The notes under the pieces are model-generated. The model searched no databases, had not been told where the DNA came from, and saw nothing but the letters and a program-made list of their open reading frames with translations. DNA of 64,000 bases from positions 3,190,879-3,254,878 of the forward strand of contig NC_067206.1 of assembly GCF_026262505.1 (NCBI RefSeq). Direction: 5' to 3'. The DNA is from Trichomonas vaginalis G3. Taxonomy: Eukaryota > Parabasalia > Trichomonadida > Trichomonadidae. Positions within the stretch are counted from its first letter, which is position 1; each line of letters starts with the position of its first letter. Below are positions 27,531 to 38,400 of the stretch, one piece after another. A program made the position numbers and the translations under genes.

Positions 27531-29455
27531 AACAAATCGAAGATCTTAAGAAACAAAAAGATGATCTCCAGGAACAGTTAGATAACAATGTTAAGGCTGA
27601 TGATGTCATTGACAAACTTAGAAAGCAAATTGCAGAATTACTCGCAAAGGTTAAAGAACTTGAAGCCAAGAACAAAGATAACACTGGTGATGAACTCGCA
27701 GTCAAGGATGCAGAAATTGAATCACTCAAGAACCAGTTCGAACAAGCTAAGAAAGATCTTGATGAGAAAGAATTAGAACTCAAGCAAACTTCTGACAATT
27801 TATCATCTAAGGATAAGGAACTTCAGAAGGCAAACCGTGAATTAGAACGTCTTCAAGATGTTGACCAAGAACTTGCTCAAGCTAATGAAGAGAACAAGAA
27901 ACTTGATGCAGAAAATGGTGAATTGAAGACACAACTTGCAAACACGGAGAATGAACTCCAGAAATCCAAGCAAGATAACGAACGTCTTCAATCTTCTAAC
28001 GATCAATTAACAAAGAACACTGATGATCTCAACAAGAAGTTGACTGATGAAACAACAGACAACATCAAACTCAATGGCTTAATCCAAGAACTCCAACGCC
28101 GTCTTGCAAACAACGATGCTGCTATTGCTCAGCAAGCAGAATCCATTGACAAACTCAATGAACAAGCTGCTGACAAAGATAACAAGATCAAAGACTTACA
28201 TGACCAAATCAATAATCTCCAGAAGAAGGCAAATGATGCAGACAACCTTCAACAACAACTTGATTATGCAAAGTCACAGTTAGATGAAGCAAACAAGTCT
28301 AACAACGATAAGGATAATCAACTCAATGAACTCCAGAAGAAGTTTAACGAATCTCAGAAGAAAGCCAACCAACTTGAACCAACTAAACAAGAACTCGAAG
28401 ATTCTCGTAATGACTTAAATGAAAAGCAGAAAGAACTCGATGAATCCAATAATAAGAACCGTGATCTTGAGAAACAAATCAAAGAACTCAAAAAACAAAT
28501 CGAAGATCTTAAGAAACAAAAAGATGATCTCCAGGAACAGTTAGATAACAATGTTAAGGCTGATGATGTCATTGACAAACTTAGAAAGCAAATTGCAGAA
28601 TTACTCGCAAAGGTTAAAGAACTTGAAGCCAAGAACAAAGATAACACTGGTGATGAACTCGCAGTCAAGGATGCAGAAATTGAATCACTCAAGAACCAGT
28701 TCGAACAAGCTAAGAAAGATCTTGATGAGAAAGAATTAGAACTCAAGCAAACTTCTGACAATTTATCATCTAAGGATAAGGAACTTCAGAAGGCAAACCG
28801 TGAATTAGAACGTCTTCAAGATGTTGACCAAGAACTTGCTCAAGCTAATGAAGAGAACAAGAAACTTGATGCAGAAAATGGTGAATTGAAGACACAACTT
28901 GCAAACACGGAGAATGAACTCCAGAAATCCAAGCAAGATAACGAACGTCTTCAATCTTCTAACGATCAATTAACAAAGAACACTGATGATCTCAACAAGA
29001 AGTTGACTGATGAAACAACAGACAACATCAAACTCAATGGCTTAATCCAAGAACTCCAACGCCGTCTTGCAAACAACGATGCTGCTATTGCTCAGCAAGC
29101 AGAATCCATTGACAAACTCAATGAACAAGCTGCTGACAAAGATAACAAGATCAAAGACTTACATGACCAAATCAATAATCTCCAGAAGAAGGCAAATGAT
29201 GCAGACAACCTTCAACAACAACTTGATTATGCAAAGTCACAGTTAGATGAAGCAAACAAGTCTAACAACGATAAGGATAATCAACTCAATGAACTCCAGA
29301 AGAAGTTTAACGAATCTCAGAAGAAAGCCAACCAACTTGAACCAACTAAACAAGAACTCGAAGATTCTCGTAATGACTTAAATGAAAAGCAGAAAGAACT
29401 CGATGAATCCAATAATAAGAACCGTGATCTTGAGAAACAAATCAAAGAACTCAAG
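26251..29455 (+). repeat. 963-bp tandem units in the coiled-coil gene
   Basis: Three full units and a partial one begin at 26,251, 27,215, 28,178 and 29,141 (marker GATAACAAGATCAAAGAC). Spacings are 964, 963 and 963 bp; the extra base is the frame disruption in the first copy. Each unit encodes 321 residues. I saw no other differences between copies in the stretches compared. Confidence 0.95.
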
Positions 29456-32400
29456 AAACAAATCGGTAACTTAGATTCTGAAAAACAAGCTTTGCAAGAT
29501 AAGTTAGATGACATCAAACTTGCAGACGATGCAATTTCCAAGCGCGACGAAGTACTTGATAACCTTCGCAAGCAAATTGCTGAATTAGCTGCAAAGAACA
29601 AAGATCTCGAGAATAAGGCAAATGATAACAATGCAGAAGAACTCGCTGCCAAAGAAGCAGAACTTGAGAACATCAATAAACAACTCGAACAAACCAAGAA
29701 GGAGCTTGCCGAGAGAGACGAAGAACTCAAGAATGCTAAGAACGAGAATTTGGCCAAAGAAAAAGAGAACCAGAAACTCAACAGAGAAAACGAACGTCTT
29801 AAATTCGAACAACAAGATCTCAAGGACTTGGAAGAAGAAAACAAGAACCTTGATGACGAAAACGCTGCTCTTAAGTCTAAAGTCAATGCTTTAGAAAACG
29901 ATTTGCAGAAGGCAAAGCGTGATGCAGATAGACTTAAGTTAAACAACGACCAACTCCAAACAAACATCGATGATTTAGACAACAAACTCAAAGAAGAGTC
30001 TGCTGAAAAGATCAAACTCGATGCACAAGCCAAGGCTGCCGATAGAGAACTTCAATCAGCTAAGGCAGCAACAGAAGAAGAGAAGAAGGCCAACGACCAA
30101 TTGCAAGGACAGATCAAGGACAAGGATAACAAGCTCAAGGAAATGCAAGCCAAACTTAACGAAATGCAGAAGAAGGCAAATGATGCAGATCGTATCCAGA
30201 ATCTCGCTAATTCACTTAAGTCACAGTTAGATGATGCAAACAAGTCTAACAATGAGAAAGACAATCAACTCAATGAATTACAGAAGAAGTTGAACGAAGC
30301 TCAGAAGAAGGCTAATCAACTTGAACCAACTAAACAAGAACTCGAAGATGCTCGAAATGACTTAAATGAGAAGCAGAAGGAACTTGATGCATCCAATAAT
30401 AAGAACCGTGATCTTGAGAAACAAATTAAGGATCTTAAGAAACAAATCGGTGACTTGAATAATGAGAAGCAAGCATTGAAAGACGATTTAGATACAAGCA
30501 AACTTGCTGATGATGAACTATCCAAGCGCGACGAAGTACTCGGAAATCTCAAGAAGCAGCTTGCTGACCAACTTGCAAAGAACAAAGAACTTGAAGCTAA
30601 AGTCAAAGGCGACAATGGTGATGAACTTGCCGCTAAAGATGCCGAACTTGATGCTCTTAAGGATCAGCTCGAGCAAGTCAAGAAGGATCTTGCAGAGACT
30701 GAAGATGAACTTAAGAATGCTAGAAATGAGAGTTCTGCTAAAGATAAGGAAATTCAGAAGTTAGCTCGCGATCTCGAACATCTTAAGGATGCTGAGGATG
30801 ATCTCGAGAAAGCTAATGAAGAGATCAAGAATCGTGATGCAGAAAATAATGAATTGAAGGGACAACTTGCAAACAAGGAGAACGAACTCCAGAAATCCAA
30901 ACAAGAAAACGATCGTCTTCAATTATCTAAGGATCAGTTATCAAAGCACAATGATGATTTGAACAATCAATTGACTGCTGCAACAACAGATAACATCAAA
31001 TTGGACGCACAAGTCAAAGAACTTGAACGCCGCCTTGGTACAAACAATGCTGCTCAAGAACAACAAGCTCAAACTATTGAACAACTTAAATCAGAAGCTG
31101 CTGATAAAGATAACAAGATCAAAGACTTACATGACCAAATCAATAATCTCCAGAAGAAGGCAAATGATGCAGACAACCTTCAACAACAACTTGATTATGC
31201 AAAGTCACAGTTAGATGAAGCAAACAAGTCTAACAACGATAAGGATAATCAACTCAATGAACTCCAGAAGAAGTTTAACGAATCTCAGAAGAAAGCCAAC
31301 CAACTTGAACCAACTAAACAAGAACTCGAAGATTCTCGTAATGACTTAAATGAAAAGCAGAAAGAACTCGATGAATCCAATAATAAGAACCGTGATCTTG
31401 AGAAACAAATCAAAGAACTCAAAAAACAAATCGAAGATCTTAAGAAACAAAAAGATGATCTCCAGGAACAGTTAGATAACAATGTTAAGGCTGATGATGT
31501 CATTGACAAACTTAGAAAGCAAATTGCAGAATTACTCGCAAAGGTTAAAGAACTTGAAGCCAAGAACAAAGATAACACTGGTGATGAACTCGCAGTCAAG
31601 GATGCAGAAATTGAATCACTCAAGAACCAGTTCGAACAAGCTAAGAAAGATCTTGATGAGAAAGAATTAGAACTCAAGCAAACTTCTGACAATTTATCAT
31701 CTAAGGATAAGGAACTTCAGAAGGCAAACCGTGAATTAGAACGTCTTCAAGATGTTGACCAAGAACTTGCTCAAGCTAATGAAGAGAACAAGAAACTTGA
31801 TGCAGAAAATGGTGAATTGAAGACACAACTTGCAAACACGGAGAATGAACTCCAGAAATCCAAGCAAGATAACGAACGTCTTCAATCTTCTAACGATCAA
31901 TTAACAAAGAACACTGATGATCTCAACAAGAAGTTGACTGATGAAACAACAGACAACATCAAACTCAATGGCTTAATCCAAGAACTCCAACGCCGTCTTG
32001 CAAACAACGATGCTGCTATTGCTCAGCAAGCAGAATCCATTGACAAACTCAATGAACAAGCTGCTGACAAAGATAACAAGATCAAAGACTTACATGACCA
32101 AATCAATAATCTCCAGAAGAAGGCAAATGATGCAGACAACCTTCAACAACAACTTGATTATGCAAAGTCACAGTTAGATGAAGCAAACAAGTCTAACAAC
32201 GATAAGGATAATCAACTCAATGAACTCCAGAAGAAGTTTAACGAATCTCAGAAGAAAGCCAACCAACTTGAACCAACTAAACAAGAACTCGAAGATTCTC
32301 GTAATGACTTAAATGAAAAGCAGAAAGAACTCGATGAATCCAATAATAAGAACCGTGATCTTGAGAAACAAATCAAAGAACTCAAGAAACAAATCGGTAA

Positions 32401-35400
32401 CTTAGATTCTGAAAAACAAGCTTTGCAAGATAAGTTAGATGACATCAAACTTGCAGACGATGCAATTTCCAAGCGCGACGAAGTACTTGATAACCTTCGT
32501 AAGCAAATCGCTGACTTAGTTGCAAAGAACAAAGATCTCGAGAATAAGGCAAATGATAACAATGCAGAAGAACTCGCTGCCAAAGAAGCAGAACTTGATT
32601 CTCTTAAGAACCAACTCGAGCAAGCTAAGAAGAACCTCGCAGAGAAGGATGATGAACTCAAGCAAACTTCTGATAACTTAGCTGCTAAAGAAAAGGACCT
32701 TCAGAAGGCTAATCGTGATCTTGACAGACTCCAGAAAGTCGCCAACGATCTTGAAGAAGCAAAGAAGGAAATCAAGGCTCTCGAAGAACAAATTTCTGAT
32801 CTTAAATCCAAGTTGACAGCTAAAGACAACGATCTACAGAAAGCTCAACGCGATGCAGAAAGATTCAAGAGCACAAGCGATCAGTTACAGAAGAACAACG
32901 ATGAACTCAACAAGAAGTACACTGATGAAGTCATGGAGAAGCTCAAACTCGGTTCACAAGCTAAAGCTGCAGACAGAGAACTTCAAACAGCTAAAGCAGC
33001 ATCAGAAGAATTAGCGAAGACAAACGAACAACTTGATAATCTCAACAAAGACAAAGACAACAAGATTAAAGAACTCCAAAGTAAGGTCAATGATCTTGAA
33101 AAGAAATCCAATCAACTTGATGATGCCAATTCTCGCATCAAAGAACTCGAAGATGAACTCACAGAATCCGAAACATCTAAAGATGATCTTTCCAACAAAC
33201 TCAATGATTTACAGAAGAAACTCAATGAATTACAGAAGAAGGCAAATCAACTTGACCAAGCCAAGAAGGATCTCGCTGATTCACAGCAAGAAAACACTGA
33301 GAAACAGAAGGAAGTCGATGATTTGAAGACACAACTTCGTGATCTTGAGAAAGAGATGAAGCAACTTCAAAAGAAGAATGATGATCTCGAGAAAGCTAAT
33401 AAGGATCTCCAAGAGAAGTTAGAAGACAGCATGAAACAAGAGAGCGAACTTTCCAAGAAGGATCAAGTTCTCGCAAATCTCAAGAAGGCCCTTGCAGATG
33501 CTACAAACAAGGTCAAGGATCTCGAGAACCAGTTGAATGGATCCAATGACAAGGACATCGCTGCTAAAGAACGCGAAATTGAGTCCCTCAAGAGTCAATT
33601 AGAAGATGCATTACGTGATCTTTCTAATGTTAAATCAGAACTTGACAACGCAAAGAATGAACTTAAACAACTTCATTCATCATATGACAACTTGAATAAT
33701 GAACACAAATCACTTGAATCCGAGAAAGAAGATCTTGAAAACGAACTCAACAATGCAAACTCCACAATTAATTCTAAAGATAAAGAACTTTCTAAATTAC
33801 AACGTGACAACGAACGTCTTCAAAATGTCAACAAAGAAAACGACGATTTGAAGAAAGAAAACAAATCACTTGACGACGAAATCCAAACATTGAAGAACTC
33901 TAACAATGATCTCAACAACAAATTACAAAGAGAGCAAAATCAAAACAAGTTACTTCAAGCTGCCAATGACACATTAACCAATGATAACAACGATCTCAAC
34001 GACAAATTAACTAGCTCCAACAACGATAGAATCAAGGCAGAGTCAAAGGCCAACACAGCTGAAAGAGAACTCATTAATGCAATTGCTGAAGGAGAAGAAC
34101 TCAAACAGACCAACAAACAACTCAATGGCCAACTCAATGAAATGAACAACAACTACAAGGAACTCCAAGGCAAACTTAATGACCTCGAAAAGAAGGCAAA
34201 TCAATTAGAAAATGCCAACCAGAGAATCCAAGACTTGGAGCAAGAATTGGCTGAATCTCAAGCAGAATCCAATGGAAAGGATGCAAAGATCAACGAGCTC
34301 CAGAAGAAGGCAAATCAACTCGAACCAACAGAGAAGAAACTCGTTGATAAACAGAACGAAAACGACAAGCTACAGAAAGAACTTGATGAACTCAAAGATA
34401 AGTATGATCAACTGGAGAAAGCTCTCAAAGCTGCTGAAAATCGTGTCAAGGAACTTCTTTCACAAAATGAGAAGTTGGAGAACAGTTTGGACAACGCAAA
34501 CAATCTTAGCCTTCAAAAGGGAGATGAACTTTCTAAGCGCAATGAAACACTTGCAGATCTCAAGAAGCGTAACCAAGAATTAGAAGCAAGAGTTAGAGAT
34601 CTCGAGTCACAAAACGATGACGAGAAAGATAATGAACTCGCTGCTAAAGATTCAGAGATCCAGAACTTGAAGTCACAACTCGAACAAACAAAGAAGGACC
34701 TCAATGATACACAAGAAGACCTTAAGACTGCTAACAATGATTTATCTGCTAAAGATAAAGAAATCCAGAAATTGAAGAGAGATAACGAGAAAATTGCCAA
34801 ACTCAATGAAGATCTCAAGGAAGCGAACGACGAAATCAAGAAGCTCGAAAATGAAAAGGATGATCTCCAGTCACAGCTCTCCGATAAAGACAGCAAACTC
34901 CAGAACGCAATGCGTGAAAAGGATAGAGCAAATAATGAAAATGCAACTCTCAAGCAACAAATCAATGAATGTGATGAAAAACTCAAGAAGGAAACAGGAG
35001 AAAAGATCAAACTCAACGGCCAAAAGGGTGATCTCGAGAGAGAACTCGCTACAGCAAATGCTTCTGCACAACAACAGAAGGAGGCCACTGAATTTGCTCA
35101 ACAACAAGTTCAAGAGAAAGATGCAAGGAACAAGGAATTACAAAACAAGATCAATGATCTCCAAAAGAAGGCAAACGCTGCAGATAACCTTCAACAACAA
35201 GTTGATCAGCTCAAGTCAATGTTAGATGATGCAAACAAGTCTATCAATGATAAAGACAGCCAAATCAATGAAAAGCAGAAGGAACTTATTGAAACAAGAA
35301 AGAAGGCAAGTGCTCTTGAACCAACAAAACAATCTCTCAAGGATACACAAGCAGAATTAACAGAGAAACAGAACGATCTTAATAATGCAAATAATAAGAA

Positions 35401-38400
35401 CCGTGAACTTGAGAGAGAACTCAAAGAACTTAAGAAACAAATTGGAGATCTCAACAGAGAAAATAATGATCTCAAGGAACAGCTAGATGACAAAGTTAAA
35501 AATGATGACATTATTGAGAAACTTCGCAAACAAATTGATGAATTGAATGCAAAGATCCAAGAGTTGCAATCACAGAAACCAGTTGATAACTCAAGTGCTC
35601 TTGAAGAGAAGATCAACGAACTCCAGAAAGCCAAGCAAGAACTTGAAGAAACAGAGAACAAACTCAAGGACACAACTGATGAATTAATGGCTAAAGACAA
35701 AGAACTTCAGAAGGCAAATCGTGGACTTGAACATCTCGATCAATTAACTAGAGATCTCGAAGTTGCTTTGGCTGAAAATAAGATTGCTGATGCTGAAAAT
35801 TCAGAATTGAAGACACAACTTGCAAACAAGGATAACGAACTCCAGAAAGCCAAGCAAGATAACACACGTCTTCAGTCAAATAATGAACAATTAACAGCTA
35901 ATTCTGATGATCTCAACAAGAAATTGACTGATGCCACTAAAGATAACATCAAATTAAATGGCCAAGTCAAAGATCTCGAACGTCTTCTTCAATCTAAAGA
36001 AGCAGAACTTGATCAACAAAATCAATCAGTTGAACAACTTAAGTCACAAGTTACTGATAAAGATGACAAACTCAAGGAATTACAATCCAAACTTAATGAT
36101 CTTCAGAAGGAATTAAGTGAGAAAGAACGTCTTGAAAATCTCGCTAATTCACTTCAGTCAAAGTTAGATGATGAAATCAAGTCTAACAACGAGAAATTGA
36201 ATCAACTCAATGAGTTGGAGAAGCAGATGAACGAAGTCCAAAAGAAGGCCGATAAACTTCAACCAACACAAGACAAACTTAAGTATGCACAAGATGAATT
36301 AACTGAGAAACAGAAAGAACTTGATGCATCTAACGCTAATAACCGTGATCTTCAGAAACAAATTAAAGATCTCAAGAAACAAAATGATGACTTGGATGAG
36401 CAGAAACAGAAATTAGAAGAGCAGTTAGATAACAATGTTAAGGCTGGTGATGTTATTGGAAATCTTAGAAAACAAATTTCAGAATTACTTGCAAAGAACA
36501 AAGATCTTGAAGCCAAGAACAAAGATAACAATGGTGATGAACTCGCAGCTAAAGAAGCAGAACTTGAATCTCTTAAGAACCAACTCGAACAAATTAAGAA
36601 GGATCTTGAAGAGAAAGAAGAAGAACTCAAGCAAGTTAATGATAACTTATCTGCTAAAGATAAGGAACTTCAGAAGTTGTCAAGAGAAAACGAAAAGAAC
36701 TCTAAACTTCAGAAGGATCTTGAAGATGCAAACAACCAAAACAAGAAACTTGATGATGAAAACAATGATCTTCAGTCTCAGTTGAGCACTAAAGACATTG
36801 AGTTACAGAAGGCACAAAAGGAAGCAGGAAGACTCCAGAATCTTGTTCAAAAACTCGAGGAACAGAACAAGGATCTCTACAACAAACTTGATGAAGAAAC
36901 AGCCGAAAAACTCAAATCAAATGGCGAAGTAAGAAATGCTCAATTAGAACTCGCAAAGACCAAGGCTAATGCAGAAGATCTCTCAAAGGAGAACGAGCAT
37001 CTCCAAGAGCAGAACAATGAGAAAGATTCATTTATCAATGAACTCCGTGCCAAGGCTAATGAAGCACAAAAGAAGGCCGGAGAAAACGAGAAGTTACAGA
37101 ACCAAATCAATGATCTTAACTCTCAAATCGATGAATTAAACAACGCCATTTCTGCACAGAACGAGACAATCAATGATCTCAAGAAGAAGCTCAATGAAGC
37201 ACAGAAGAAGGCCAACCAAGTCGAACCACTTCAACAATCTCTTTCTGACGCCAAAGAAGAAAACAATGAGAAACAAGAGAAGATTGATGAACTCAACGAA
37301 AAACTCAGAAACGCTGAGAAACAGTTTAAGGAAGCTGACCAGAGAGTTAAAGATCTCCTCACTGAACAACAGAGATTGAAAGATAGTTACGACAACATCA
37401 ACAACATGAGCTTGCAGAAGGAAGACGAATTAACAAAGAAAGAAAATGAAGTTGACACACTCAAGAAAGCTCTTAAGGATCTTCAGAACAAGACGAACGG
37501 ATCTAATGATAAAGAAATTGCAGAGAAAGAACAAGAACTCGAGAAACAATTAGAAGATGCATTACGTGATCTTTCTAATGTTAAATCAGAACTTGACAAC
37601 GCAAAGAATGAACTTAAACAACTTCATTCATCATATGACAACTTGAATAATGAACACAAATCACTTGAATCCGAGAAAGAAGATCTTGAAAACGAACTCA
37701 ACAATGCAAACTCCACAATTAATTCTAAAGATAAAGAACTTTCTAAATTACAACGTGACAACGAACGTCTTCAAAATGTCAACAAAGAAAACGACGATTT
37801 GAAGAAAGAAAACAAATCACTTGACGACGAAATCCAAACATTGAAGAACTCTAACAATGATCTCAACAACAAATTACAAAGAGCACAGCGCCAGAACGAA
37901 CTTCTTCAAGCTGCCAATGACACATTAACCAATGATAACAATGATCTCAACAACAAATTAACAGAAGTCACTAAAGAGAAGATCAATGCTGATTCACTTG
38001 CAAAGGCCGCAGAAAGAGAATTAAACAACTCAATCAATGAGAAAGAAGAACTCAAGGCATCGAACCAGCAGCTTACTGATCAACTCAATGACTTAATGAA
38101 CAAGAACAAGGATCTCAAGAAGAAGGCAAATGATGCAGACCGCCTTCAAAATCTTGTTGATTCACTCAAATCACAATTAGCAGAAGCACAAAAGAAGGCA
38201 AACACTGTTGTACAAAATACACAGCCACAGCCACAATCCAATGAATTATATGACCGCCAGTTAGAACAGCTCAAACAAGAGTTAGAACAACTCAATGACA
38301 AGTACAATGAAGCTGTTCAGAAGTACCATGATGCAGACAACTCTGCAAGGCAAGAGAAGCAGCAGCACGATCTTGACAACATTAAGAACAACGCTGCCAT

